Shown here: in pieces, positions 15,385 through 24,330 of the stretch
Numbering within the stretch: the stretch's first letter is position 1
How the letters are laid out: each line of letters begins with the position of its first letter
NCBI GenBank assembly: GCA_046309355.1
Contig: JBKCPL010000048.1
Coordinates: 1 to 44,327 of the forward strand
DNA from: CAYSBE01 sp046309355
GTDB lineage: Bacteria; Bacteroidota; Bacteroidia; UKL13-3
Direction: 5' to 3'
Length of the DNA: 44,327 nucleotides
Program-made: the position numbers and the translations under genes
Notes under the pieces: generated by a model
Seen by the model: only the letters and a program-made list of their open reading frames with translations
Database searches by the model: none
Told to the model about the DNA's origin: nothing

Positions 15385-18192
15385 CTATACCACCACATTC
15401 ACAATTCGCCCTTTTACAAATACCACTTTTTTGGGCGCTTTTCCTTCCAGCCATTTTAGTACGGTTTCATCAGCCAGCACTTGCTGTTCCACTAAGGCTG
15501 CATCTGCCTGCAAACTAAATTCAATATTGGTGCGCACCTTGCCATTAATGGATATGGGGTAACTGAACGAATCTTCTACGAGGTATTCCGGTTTAAACAC
15601 CGGAAATGCAGCTTGTGTAATGCTTTGTGTATTTCCAAGCGCACGCCACAGCTCTTCGCATATATGCGGAGCAAAGGATGCCATACAAATCAACAAATCG
15701 CTTAGGATAGATTTTTTAGTGCATTTAAGGTCGGTCAATTCGTTTACACAAATCATGAAGGTACTTACCGTAGTATTGAATGAAAAGGCTTCAATATCTT
15801 CTGCTGTTTTTCGGATTACCTTATGCAGTGCTTTCCATTCAGCTTTTGAAGGTTCGGCATCCTCTACAATCAAATTTCCATTGGCATCGTAAAACAGTTT
15901 CCACATTTTTTTCAGAAAGCGATGAACACCTTCAATGCCTTGTGTACTCCACGGTTTACTTTGCTCAAGCGGACCCAAAAACATCTCGTACAAGCGCAAT
16001 GTATCGGCACCGTAGTGATCAATAATGGCATCGGGCGTCACCACATTCCATTTCGACTTCGACATTTTTTCTACTTCAACACCGCAGATGTATTTCCCAT
16101 CTTCCAATATAAACTCAGCTCCTTCGAAATCTTCTCTCCAACTGCAAAACGCTGCCGTATCGAGCACATCATTTTCTACGATAGTTACATCTACATTCAG
16201 TGCTGTTGTTTCGTATGTGTCTTTAAGCCCTGCAGAAACATACGTGTTCGTATCCTTAACGCGGTATACAAAATTGCTTCTACCCTGTATCATTCCCTGA
16301 TTGATAAGCTTTTTTGCAGGTTCGTCAACAGGTATATACCCCAAGTCATGCAGAAACTTAGTCCAGAAGCGTACATACAGCAAATGTCCGGTAGCATGCT
16401 CGCTGCCTCCCATATACACGTCCACATTTTGCCAGTAGTTCAAGGCTTCCTTTCCGGCTAATTCGCTTGAATTTTGCGGATCCATGTAGCGTAAAAAATA
16501 CCACGATGAACCGGCCCATCCGGGCATAGTTGTCCATTCGTAATCGTACTGCCCTTTATATTTCCAGTTTTTAGCTCGTGCCAATGGCGGTTCGCCATCT
16601 TCGGTGGGCAAAAAGCTGTCAATTTCAGGAAGAACCAGAGGCAGTTCCTGCTCGGGTATCGGGAAAGGCAATCCGTCTTTGTAATACACCGGAATTGGCT
16701 CACCCCAGTAGCGTTGCCGTCCGAATATGGCATCGCGTAAACGGTAATTGGTTTTGCCTTTGCCTACGCCTTTTTGTTCAATATAATCAATAGCGGTTCG
16801 GATGGCCTTTTTAACACCCAAACCATTCAAAAAGTCGGAGTTAATAAGCGTTCCTTCTTTTCCATCGTACGATTCTACTTCAAATCCTTTAAACTGAGTT
16901 TCGTGTGCAGGAGGCTCAATTACAGGCAGCACAGGCAATGCGAAGTGTTTGGCAAATCGGTAATCGCGGGCATCGTGTGCGGGTACTCCCATCACTGCCC
17001 CGGTTCCATACCCGGCTAAAACATAATCGCCAATCCATACCGGAATTTCTGCACCGGTAAATGGATGCAAGGCATAGGCACCGGTAAATTGTCCGGTCAC
17101 TTTTTTCACATCGGCCATGCGTTCACGTTCGCTGCGGTTTTTGGCATAGTCTATATAGCTCAGCACATCGTCACGGTATTCGGCTGTTGCCAGTTCATGA
17201 ATCAATTCGTGTTCGGGAGCCAACGTAATAAAGCTAACACCAAAAAGGGTATCGGGACGGGTGGTAAAAACTTCTACATCAAATTCTGTATCCTGTATTT
17301 TGAAAAATAGGCTGCTGCCCTGCGATTTGCCTATCCAGTTGCGTTGCGCTTCTTTAATACTCTCACTCCAGTCTATTTTTTCCAAATCAACCAGTAACCG
17401 TTCGGCATAGGCCGTAATGCGAAGACTCCACTGTTTCATTAACTTTCGCTCCACAGGAAAACCTCCGCGTTCGCTTACACCATCCTTAACTTCATCGTTG
17501 CTAAGCACGGTTCCCAGTGCAGGGCACCAGTTTACAAATGCATCGCTCAAATATGCCAGCCTGAAATGCTGCAAGGTCAGTTGCTGCTGCTTTTCACTCA
17601 TCTGTTTCCATTCATCAGCTGAAAAGTTGCGCAGTTCAAATTCAGTTCCTCCGGTCAGTATCGAGTTGTCGGTTCCGTCAAATCCCTTTTGTTCAAATTG
17701 CTGAATCAGCGTATTGATGTGTTCGGCTTTATTCGTTGCGGTATTGTACCATGAATGGAATAGCTGAAGAAATATCCATTGTGTCCAGCGGTAATAATCG
17801 GGTTCGCAGGTTTTGATTTCACGTTCCCAGTCATAACTGAAACCAATTTTATCCATTTGCTCGCGGTAGCGTGCTATGTTTTGCTTGGTTGTAACTGCAG
17901 GGTGCTGCCCGGTTTGGATGGCATATTGCTCGGCCGGCAAGCCGAATGCATCATATCCCATCGGATGCAATACGTTAAAACCTTTCAGTCGCTTGTATCG
18001 GGCGTAAATATCCGATGCGATGTAGCCCAGCGGGTGACCAACGTGAAGGCCAGCACCACTCGGGTAAGGAAACATATCGAGTACGTAACATTTAGGCAAG
18101 TGGCTAGTATCCGGTGTTCGGTACGTGTGGTGTTCTTTCCAATACTGTTGCCAGCGTTGCTCAATGGCTTTAAAATCGTACTCTTTACTCAT
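15385..18192 (-). CDS. leuS: Leucyl-tRNA synthetase
   Basis: This class I synthetase (935 aa) charges tRNA-Leu. The HIGH motif is HVGH (50-53) in FPYPSGAGLHVGHPLGY, and KMSKS is exact at 709-713. The CP1 editing domain is present, with TTRPDTLFG and GTGAVMGVPAHDARDY, whose Asp specifies editing. The zinc-domain region is altered as usual in this phylum, and the insert before KMSKS (about 640-700) fits the bacterial leucine-specific domain. The C-terminal helical domain contains CVNELTDL and MASFAPHICEELW. A TAAATTCG -10-like box at 18214-18221 lies 22 nt upstream. It is monocistronic or reads on toward the repair operon. Confidence 0.98.
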   Translation of the reverse strand: MSKEYDFKAIEQRWQQYWKEHHTYRTPDTSHLPKCYVLDMFPYPSGAGLHVGHPLGYIASDIYARYKRLKGFNVLHPMGYDAFGLPAEQYAIQTGQHPAVTTKQNIARYREQMDKIGFSYDWEREIKTCEPDYYRWTQWIFLQLFHSWYNTATNKAEHINTLIQQFEQKGFDGTDNSILTGGTEFELRNFSADEWKQMSEKQQQLTLQHFRLAYLSDAFVNWCPALGTVLSNDEVKDGVSERGGFPVERKLMKQWSLRITAYAERLLVDLEKIDWSESIKEAQRNWIGKSQGSSLFFKIQDTEFDVEVFTTRPDTLFGVSFITLAPEHELIHELATAEYRDDVLSYIDYAKNRSERERMADVKKVTGQFTGAYALHPFTGAEIPVWIGDYVLAGYGTGAVMGVPAHDARDYRFAKHFALPVLPVIEPPAHETQFKGFEVESYDGKEGTLINSDFLNGLGVKKAIRTAIDYIEQKGVGKGKTNYRLRDAIFGRQRYWGEPIPVYYKDGLPFPIPEQELPLVLPEIDSFLPTEDGEPPLARAKNWKYKGQYDYEWTTMPGWAGSSWYFLRYMDPQNSSELAGKEALNYWQNVDVYMGGSEHATGHLLYVRFWTKFLHDLGYIPVDEPAKKLINQGMIQGRSNFVYRVKDTNTYVSAGLKDTYETTALNVDVTIVENDVLDTAAFCSWREDFEGAEFILEDGKYICGVEVEKMSKSKWNVVTPDAIIDHYGADTLRLYEMFLGPLEQSKPWSTQGIEGVHRFLKKMWKLFYDANGNLIVEDAEPSKAEWKALHKVIRKTAEDIEAFSFNTTVSTFMICVNELTDLKCTKKSILSDLLICMASFAPHICEELWRALGNTQSITQAAFPVFKPEYLVEDSFSYPISINGKVRTNIEFSLQADAALVEQQVLADETVLKWLEGKAPKKVVFVKGRIVNVVV

Positions 18193-18398
18193 TGGAGATA
18201 GGTTTCAGGCGGGCGAATTTAGCAGAAATTTTACTTGTGCATATATAAAATATACAGCACTGGGGTGTTTACAGGTGAAACTGTACAGTGATTGTTAACA
18301 TGCGCTGTGACCATTGCGATTAACTGCTTACACATTCGTTTCAATGTCAATTACTAAAGCATAAACCTTTTATTTTACCTTTCATATACGTGCAAATA
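18193..18398. promoter_or_regulatory. Divergent leuS/folC control region
   Basis: The 206-nt divergent spacer has TAAATTCG (18221-18214, minus) as probable leuS -10 box. TACAGCACTG (18254-18263) is partly mirrored by CTGTACAGTG (18281-18290), giving small nested inverted repeats. No good TAnnTTTG box is visible for folC. Confidence 0.35.
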
Positions 18399-19730
18399 AT
18401 GCATCGAAACATGTTATTTGCAGCTGTGGATTATCAGCACACACTTGAATACCTGTATGCGCAATTGCCCATGTATACTCGCATTGGCGCAGCTGCCTAC
18501 AAAAAAGACCTGACCAATACGTTAGCACTTTGCGAATTGCTGGGCAATCCACAGCACACATTTAAAAGCATTCATGTAGCCGGAACAAACGGTAAAGGAT
18601 CAACATCGCATATGTTGGCAGCAGTGCTGCAGTCGGCAGGATATAAAACCGGGTTGTACACCTCCCCTCACTTGATTGATTTCAGAGAGCGCATACGCAT
18701 TAATGGCGAAATGATTCCGAAAGAAAAAGTCATGGATTTTGTGCAGCGTTATCAAGCCGACTTTGAACGCATACAACCATCGTTTTTTGAATGGACGGTA
18801 GCTCTTTGCTTTGACTATTTTGCCGAGCAAGGTGTAGATGTTGCTGTAGTTGAAACCGGTTTGGGCGGACGACTTGATAGTACCAATGTAATTCACCCGG
18901 TGGCTTCTGTCATCACCAATATAGGTTGGGATCACATGGATATGCTGGGCGATACATTGCCTAAAATAGCCTTTGAAAAAGCCGGGATTGTAAAATCTAA
19001 CGTGCCCGTAGTGATTGGCGAATACCACCATGAAACGCTACCCGTATTTACTCAAAAAGCCAACAGCACACACAGCACGCTCATCAAGGCATTTGACGAG
19101 TTTCAGGTAGCACAGTTTACACCTACGGATGCGGGCGGGTGTATGCTGGATGTTTACAAACAGAATACGCCTGCGTACGTAAACCTGGAGTGTGACCTGG
19201 GCGGATACTATCAGCAAAAAAATGCAGTTACCGTGCTGACAACTGTTGAAGTGCTCCGGCAATTGGGTTTTGAACTCCATGAACAACACGTAAGAAATGG
19301 AATAGCCAATTCTAAGTCGCTCACCGGACTAATGGGGCGCTGGCAAATCGTGAAAACCTCTCCGCTTACCATTTGCGATACCGGTCACAACAAAAACGGA
19401 ATAGAATGGGTGATGAAACAACTGGCCGATCTGCCTACTGATAGTTGCCACATTGTGTGGGGCATGGTGCGCGACAAAGACAGTACGGCCATACTCGACT
19501 TATTGCCACGGCATGCGCAGTATTATTTTTGCAATGCACAATTACCACGAGCGCTGCCGGCCAGTGAACTGGCCGATAAAGCAATTAATGAAGGTATTGC
19601 AGGTGGTGTTTACAACACCGTGAAAGATGCCTATATTGCCGCTCAGCAAGCAGCTAAAGCAAATGATGTAGTCTTTATAGGCGGAAGCACATTTGTGGTA
19701 GGCGAACTACTAACTTATTTATCAGCATGA
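18399..19730 (+). CDS. folC: Folylpolyglutamate synthase / dihydrofolate synthase
   Basis: This 443-aa Mur-ligase-like enzyme adds glutamate to folates and makes dihydrofolate from dihydropteroate. The ATP loop is VAGTNGKGSTSHML. The folate-binding lid TSPHLIDFRERIRINGE, the central VVETGLGGRLDSTN and NIGWDHMDMLG, and the C-terminal ICDTGHNKNG are all typical. A GTG at 18390 and an ATG at 18411 are alternative starts; homologues usually begin just before DYQHTLEYLYAQLPMYTRIG, so either ATG is plausible. The stop overlaps the next gene by 4 nt, making it the first gene of a four-gene unit ending with rnhA. Confidence 0.95.
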   Translation: MHRNMLFAAVDYQHTLEYLYAQLPMYTRIGAAAYKKDLTNTLALCELLGNPQHTFKSIHVAGTNGKGSTSHMLAAVLQSAGYKTGLYTSPHLIDFRERIRINGEMIPKEKVMDFVQRYQADFERIQPSFFEWTVALCFDYFAEQGVDVAVVETGLGGRLDSTNVIHPVASVITNIGWDHMDMLGDTLPKIAFEKAGIVKSNVPVVIGEYHHETLPVFTQKANSTHSTLIKAFDEFQVAQFTPTDAGGCMLDVYKQNTPAYVNLECDLGGYYQQKNAVTVLTTVEVLRQLGFELHEQHVRNGIANSKSLTGLMGRWQIVKTSPLTICDTGHNKNGIEWVMKQLADLPTDSCHIVWGMVRDKDSTAILDLLPRHAQYYFCNAQLPRALPASELADKAINEGIAGGVYNTVKDAYIAAQQAAKANDVVFIGGSTFVVGELLTYLSA

Positions 19731-20233
19731 AAACATACATCATCCTCACAACCTTTGTTGCCGCAACATTTTCGGTAGCCGCCCAAGGCAAATTAAACCC
19801 CGAACAGCATGAATGTAACTGGTACAACGCACAGAAATTGGAACGTGTGGAGCAGCAAGGAACAAGTAACTTCCACATGGAAAGAAAGTCGGGTTCAAAC
19901 TGGGTGTTTGAATACACGCACAAAGTAGCCGAGTATGCTGAAGTGGCCGATGACGAAAAAACCACAACCCTAAGTTTTGAATTTAGCCCTAACCGCAGCG
20001 GGAAATTCACGCTTAAAAACGAAGAGTTGAGCGCAGCCAATGCCTACTTTATGCTGGGTTGCTTTTGTGCCAACCGAGGATTTCATAAGGTAAACAAAGG
20101 AACCATCAGCGGAACCCGACTAACGCGAGATACGTGGCTGATTAAAATAGACGTAGAAATTGATACCAAACGCGGTGACGGAAACCCCGACAGGGTGAAC
20201 ATCAAGCGCAGATTTAAACTTAAACGCGCTTAA
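19727..20233 (+). CDS. Small secreted protein, function unknown
   Basis: This 168-aa protein has a signal peptide (MKTYIILTTFVAATFSVAAQ, cleavage likely after Ala-Gln-Gly or A-Q), a usual form in Bacteroidota. The mature part of about 148 residues is charged and predicted mostly beta, with three cysteines; two of them sit close together in MLGCFCANRG. I recognise no domain. The ATG overlaps the folC stop by 4 nt and the GNAT gene follows after 7 nt, so its production is linked to folC although it is exported. No lipobox is seen. Confidence 0.75.
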   Translation: MKTYIILTTFVAATFSVAAQGKLNPEQHECNWYNAQKLERVEQQGTSNFHMERKSGSNWVFEYTHKVAEYAEVADDEKTTTLSFEFSPNRSGKFTLKNEELSAANAYFMLGCFCANRGFHKVNKGTISGTRLTRDTWLIKIDVEIDTKRGDGNPDRVNIKRRFKLKRA

Positions 20234-20240
20234 TACGGCT

Positions 20241-20690
20241 ATGACAACTATTTCGTTCGCAACTGAACAGGATGTACATATTATACAAGCCTTTATTGAA
20301 GGAATTGCCGAATACGAAAAACTTTCGCATGAGGTAGAAACTACGCCCGATAAACTGCGCAAAACGTTGTTCGGTGAGCGCCCGTATGCCGAAGTATTGA
20401 TTGCTCGCGAACTGGATGTACCGGTTGGTTTTGCGTTGTTTTTTCACAACTATTCAACCTTTCGGGCGAAACCGGGAATTTATCTGGAAGACCTGTTTGT
20501 GCTGCCCGAACACCGGGGCAAAGGCCACGGTAAAGCCTTATTTACTCATGTACTTCACATAGCCCGTGAGCGCGGCTGCGGCCGCATGGAGTGGTGTGTG
20601 CTCGACTGGAATAAACCGGCTATTGACTTTTACTTGAATATGGGTGCAAAGCCTATGGATGAGTGGACAACATTTCGCATAACCCTATGA
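20241..20690 (+). CDS. GNAT N-acetyltransferase, diamine/thialysine type
   Basis: This 149-aa GNAT enzyme transfers acetyl from acetyl-CoA to an amine. The layout follows SSAT-like enzymes: IQAFIEGIAEYEKLSHEV near the N-terminus, a strand VGFALFFHNYSTF, then GIYLEDLFVLPEHRGKGHGKALF with the RGKGHGKA pyrophosphate loop. It ends with CVLDWNKPAIDFYLNMGA. This resembles spermidine/spermine and thialysine acetyltransferases, so a polyamine or lysine analogue is the likely substrate; that is inference from the family. It lies 7 nt after the secreted protein gene and overlaps rnhA by 4 nt. Confidence 0.9.
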   Translation: MTTISFATEQDVHIIQAFIEGIAEYEKLSHEVETTPDKLRKTLFGERPYAEVLIARELDVPVGFALFFHNYSTFRAKPGIYLEDLFVLPEHRGKGHGKALFTHVLHIARERGCGRMEWCVLDWNKPAIDFYLNMGAKPMDEWTTFRITL

Positions 20691-21154
20691 CACGCGTAGA
20701 TGTATTTACAGACGGTTCAGCACGCGGAAATCCGGGGCCGGGAGGCTATGGCGTTTTATTGAAATCAGGAAGTTTGTATAAAGAACTATCGGCCGGGTAC
20801 CGCAACACGACCAATAACCGCATGGAACTGCTTGCGGTGATTGTTGCATTGGAAACATTGAAAATGCAAGGCATGCACGTTACCATTCACACCGATTCGA
20901 AATATGTATGTGAGGCGGTGGAAAAGCGGTGGGTATTCGGCTGGCAGCAAAAGGAATTTAAAGGAAAGAAAAATGCGGACCTGTGGAGGCGATTTTTACA
21001 GCTTTACCCAACACAGAAAATAATATTTAAATGGATTAAAGGCCATGCAGGACACAAAGAAAACGAGCGCTGCGACCAATTGGCTACACAAGCTGCGGAT
21101 GCATCAGCCGGCCACCTGATAGACGATGGATTTGAAAGCGGTTTGTATAATTAA
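20687..21154 (+). CDS. rnhA: Ribonuclease HI
   Basis: This 155-aa enzyme cleaves the RNA strand of RNA-DNA hybrids. The start is the ATG at 20687, which overlaps the GNAT stop; an upstream GTG would add eight residues inside that gene. The four carboxylates are all visible: Asp in FTDGSARGNPGPGGYG, Glu in NRMELLAVIVALE, Asp in HTDSKYV, and Asp in NERCDQLA. The catalytic His is in GHAGHKEN. Basic helix and length match E. coli RNase HI (155 aa). It is the last gene of the folC unit. Confidence 0.97.
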   Translation: MTRVDVFTDGSARGNPGPGGYGVLLKSGSLYKELSAGYRNTTNNRMELLAVIVALETLKMQGMHVTIHTDSKYVCEAVEKRWVFGWQQKEFKGKKNADLWRRFLQLYPTQKIIFKWIKGHAGHKENERCDQLATQAADASAGHLIDDGFESGLYN

Positions 21155-21211
21155 GTTCTTTTAAAACGAATGCGGCAGTTGTGTACGTTCTTGAAATGAT
21201 TGACCTGAAAA

Positions 21212-22123
21212 TTAATCATGCACTTCTCCACCAACCAGTTGAATAAATATTTCATTCATGCCGGGTATATGTTCGGTGAAGCCGTGTACTTCTACCTGTT
21301 GAATCAGGTACTTAAGTATGTCGTTTGGGTTTGATGCTGTATTGACTTTAATTGTCGCACTCAGCAAATTACCGCGTATGCCGTGCTGTTCAACCGAAAA
21401 CAGCTCACACGGTTGCAGCACTTGCCCATTGTAGTCAACCTCAAATGTATTGGTTTTATACCGCGACCTTATTTCTTCTACTTCACCTTCCAACACCTTT
21501 TCCGATTTGTTGAGCAATGCAATATGGTCGCACAACTGTTCAACCGTTTCCATGCGGTGGGTTGAAAAAATAATGCTTGAGCCTTCGTGCTGAAGCCGCA
21601 ATATTTCTTCGGTAATAATACCGGCATTTACGGGGTCAAATCCAGAAAAAGGCTCATCAAGAATAATGAGTGACGGCTGATGAATGACGGTGGCTATAAA
21701 CTGCACTTTCTGTTGCATCCCTTTCGACAGTTCTTCTACTTTTTTTCGCCACCAGCTTTTTATATCAAACCGCTCCATCCAGTTTTTTAACCTGAACATG
21801 GCTTCCTTGCGCGACAATCCTTTTAGCTGTGCAAAATACATCAGCTGCTCTCCCACTTCCATTTTTTTATACAAGCCACGCTCTTCGGGCAAATATCCGA
21901 TTGTGCTGATGTGCCTTGGTTGCAGCGGTTCACCGTTGATGAGAATACGCCCTTCATCGGCAGCTGTTATTTGTGTAATGATTCGTATCAAACTGGTTTT
22001 TCCTGCACCGTTTGGCCCCAACAATCCATAAATGCTGCCTTCAGGCACACTGATGCTGACATCGTTGAGTGCTTTGTGCGACTCGTACTGCTTGGTTATA
22101 TGTTCGGCTTTTAATACGTACAT
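21212..22123 (-). CDS. ABC transporter ATP-binding protein (NatA-like), no permease nearby
   Basis: This 303-aa ATPase starts at the ATG 22123 (MYVLKAEHITKQYESHKALNDVS, in part). A GTG 30 nt upstream is less likely. Walker A is GPNGAGKTS, the Q loop lies in GYLPEERGLY, the signature is ELSKGMQQK and Walker B LIILDEPFSGFDP. The H loop is STHRME. The C-terminal region (about 215-303) matches the DUF4162 extension of NatA-type ATPases that drive ABC-2 exporters. Such genes normally sit beside a membrane permease, but here the neighbours are rnhA (converging) and dinB (diverging). Its partner must be elsewhere or it works alone. Confidence 0.92.
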   Translation of the reverse strand: MYVLKAEHITKQYESHKALNDVSISVPEGSIYGLLGPNGAGKTSLIRIITQITAADEGRILINGEPLQPRHISTIGYLPEERGLYKKMEVGEQLMYFAQLKGLSRKEAMFRLKNWMERFDIKSWWRKKVEELSKGMQQKVQFIATVIHQPSLIILDEPFSGFDPVNAGIITEEILRLQHEGSSIIFSTHRMETVEQLCDHIALLNKSEKVLEGEVEEIRSRYKTNTFEVDYNGQVLQPCELFSVEQHGIRGNLLSATIKVNTASNPNDILKYLIQQVEVHGFTEHIPGMNEIFIQLVGGEVHD

Positions 22124-22228
22124 GCGTAAAACATTGCACAACAAATAAAACACATCCGCATGTTGTTTGCATCATTAGTATTATAAACAAAATGCCTGTT
22201 CATTCCATTATTTCACACAAACACGAAT

Positions 22229-22236
22229 TATCTTTA
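22229..22236 (+). promoter_or_regulatory. Possible -10 box of dinB
   Basis: TATCTTTA has one mismatch to TAnnTTTG and lies 10 nt before the dinB ATG. No TTTG is found at the expected distance. Confidence 0.35.
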
Positions 22237-22246
22237 TAGCGGATTT

Positions 22247-23344
22247 ATGCAGCGCAAAATTATTCATATTGACATGGATGCTTTTTTTGCATCGGTTGAG
22301 CAGCGCGACTTCCCTGAACTGCGAGGAAAGCCCGTGGCTGTGGGTGGCAAAGGACGCAGAGGTGTGGTAGCGGCTGCCAGCTATGAAGCACGAAAATATG
22401 GGGTGCGATCGGCAATGCCGGGATTTAAAGCGCAGCAGTTGTGTCCCAATTTAATTTTTGTGCACCATCGGTTTGATGTGTACAAGCAGGTTTCAGAACA
22501 GATACATACTATTTTTAGGCAATACACTGATAGTATTGAGCCGCTTTCGCTGGATGAAGCCTACCTGGATGTAACAGAGAATAAACCGGGAATAGAACTG
22601 GCAACCGATATTGCCAAAGCCATCAAGCAACACATCAAGGAGACAACTCAGCTCACCGCATCAGCCGGAGTTTCGTTCAATAAATTTCTGGCTAAAATTG
22701 CCTCTGGCTGGAAAAAACCCGATGGACTTACCGTTATAACTCCCGCCAAAGCCGAGGCATTTATTGAACAGCTGCCTATTGAAAAATTTTACGGCATTGG
22801 CAAAGTCACCTCCGACCGAATGAAAAGCATGGGCATACACACCGGTCTTGATCTAAAACAACTCACCGAAGAGGAATTGATTACCGTGTTTGGCGATAAA
22901 TCGGGCAAATACTATTACCGCATAGCACGTGCTATTGACCACAGGCCGGTTGAGGCCGAACGCATTCGAAAATCGCTGGGGGCCGAAGAAACGTTTGAAG
23001 AAGACCTGAGTGACTTAAATGAAATGCGGCTTCAATTGGAAGGCATTGCTGAAGAAGTAGCACGCAGGTGCGAAAAGCATGGCATAGCGGGCCGCACGGT
23101 TACGCTCAAACTGAAGTACACTGATTTTACACAACACACCCGCAGCAAATCCTTTTTTCATTTCATCAATTCGCAGCAAGAGTTAACCGATATCGCTTTT
23201 GATTTGTTGCAGCAGTATGAAAATGTTCATTTACCTGTAAGGCTTCTGGGTATTTCGCTGAGTAATTTAAGCAACGATGAAGAACCGGTAAAAGAGCAGC
23301 GAACAGTTTACACACAACTGAAGTTGCCCATTGATTGGGAGTAA
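22247..23344 (+). CDS. dinB: DNA polymerase IV, Y family
   Basis: This 365-aa translesion polymerase extends past damaged bases. The metal ligands lie in IHIDMDAFFASVEQRD (first Asp) and SLDEAYLDVT (Asp-Glu). The steric-gate region YEARKYGVRSAMPG, the thumb-domain GIGKVTSDRMKSMGI and the little-finger domain (about 240-345) are complete. The C-terminus LKLPIDWE is short, and no separate clamp-binding motif is obvious beyond QLKLPI, which could serve as one. It diverges from the ABC ATPase and meets mlaD with only one base between the stop codons. Confidence 0.96.
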   Translation: MQRKIIHIDMDAFFASVEQRDFPELRGKPVAVGGKGRRGVVAAASYEARKYGVRSAMPGFKAQQLCPNLIFVHHRFDVYKQVSEQIHTIFRQYTDSIEPLSLDEAYLDVTENKPGIELATDIAKAIKQHIKETTQLTASAGVSFNKFLAKIASGWKKPDGLTVITPAKAEAFIEQLPIEKFYGIGKVTSDRMKSMGIHTGLDLKQLTEEELITVFGDKSGKYYYRIARAIDHRPVEAERIRKSLGAEETFEEDLSDLNEMRLQLEGIAEEVARRCEKHGIAGRTVTLKLKYTDFTQHTRSKSFFHFINSQQELTDIAFDLLQQYENVHLPVRLLGISLSNLSNDEEPVKEQRTVYTQLKLPIDWE

Positions 23345-23345
23345 A

Positions 23346-24323
23346 CTACTTCTTCTTATTCTGTTTTGAATCCTGCTCTTTAAAATATTTTTTCAAAAAC
23401 GGATTGGCTTTAAGCGCTTCCATTGTTTGGTTAAAATTATCGGTTCCGTTCCTGATGTTGCGTATGGATTGTATAAGTTCGTCACGAACTGCCGTATCCT
23501 GCACCATCGTCCATAATGCTCCGTTTCCTTTGTCTATTTTCGTAATTACATCCTGCAAATCTTTGGTAATGGACGAAGTGCGTTCGGTACTTTTACGCAA
23601 ATCGGTCATGGTGCGCTGAAGGTTTACCGCAAAGGTTGTATCGGTAAGTAAAGTTCCCAGTAGTCCTTGCCCCGATTGCACCCTTGCCGACATTTGATTC
23701 AGGTTATTAGAAAGCACACGAGCCTGAGTGCTCACGGTTTGAAAATTGCCCATGATGGTATCGAGCTGCACAGCCAGTTGCTGATCGGTAAGTAACTTCC
23801 ATAATGTGCCGCGGCTGTTGCCAATCTGGTCGGTGATATTTTTCAGGTTGTAGGCAATAGACGATACGTACTCGTTGGTACGGTTCAGCGTTCGCAGCAT
23901 TTCATCCGTTTCAACCGGGTCGATGGAAATGATGGTGTCGTTGTCTTTGATTGCTCGGTTATCGGGGCCCATGGCATTCAAAATGTTCACCAGTTTATTC
24001 CCCATTAATCCATCGGTGCCGATGCTGGCAATAGCATGTTTCTTAATAAATGCGGCATATTTATCATCAATACGCAGCATCACACTTACCGCAGTATCGC
24101 TAATTATTTCAATAGCGTTTACAGTTCCCACATCCGTTCCGGCAAAGCGCACATTATTGCCTTGCTGCAACCCGCTTACGTTACTGAAAAGCACCACCAC
24201 ACGGGTGGTTTTACCAAATATGCTTTGATTGCTGCCAATCATGTATAAGGCTACGGTAAAAAGTACTACACCTGTAGTAACAAATAATCCGAGCCAGAGT
24301 GTACGTGTTTGTTCCTGTGCCAT
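23346..24323 (-). CDS. mlaD: MCE-domain lipid-transport protein, MlaD-like
   Basis: This 325-aa protein starts at ATG 24323 (MAQEQTRTLWLG); a TTG 15 nt upstream also fits. One N-terminal membrane helix (about 10-30, LFVTTGVVLFTVALYMIG) anchors it in the inner membrane. The MCE domain (about 38-115) reads VVVLFSNVSGLQQGNNVRFAGTDVGTVNAI, in overlapping parts. The remainder is long and helical with heptad-like leucines, ending in a lysine-rich tail. MCE proteins form hexameric rings that pass phospholipids between membranes. Upstream lie mlaF (7 nt) and mlaE. E. coli MlaD is only about 180 aa, so the helical extension may form a needle-like tube, as in PqiB. Confidence 0.88.
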   Translation of the reverse strand: MAQEQTRTLWLGLFVTTGVVLFTVALYMIGSNQSIFGKTTRVVVLFSNVSGLQQGNNVRFAGTDVGTVNAIEIISDTAVSVMLRIDDKYAAFIKKHAIASIGTDGLMGNKLVNILNAMGPDNRAIKDNDTIISIDPVETDEMLRTLNRTNEYVSSIAYNLKNITDQIGNSRGTLWKLLTDQQLAVQLDTIMGNFQTVSTQARVLSNNLNQMSARVQSGQGLLGTLLTDTTFAVNLQRTMTDLRKSTERTSSITKDLQDVITKIDKGNGALWTMVQDTAVRDELIQSIRNIRNGTDNFNQTMEALKANPFLKKYFKEQDSKQNKKK

Positions 24324-24330
24324 AGTATTG

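Noticed and set aside
15922..16461. A 179-codon plus-strand frame inside leuS
   Set aside because: It lies antisense to a fully conserved LeuRS region, and its translation has no recognisable motif.
16458..16733. A 91-codon minus-strand frame within leuS
   Set aside because: It overlaps leuS in another frame and encodes no known pattern.
18254..18290. Inverted repeats between leuS and folC as a T-box leader for leuS
   Set aside because: T-box elements are long and typical of Firmicutes; no specifier loop or T-box sequence is present.
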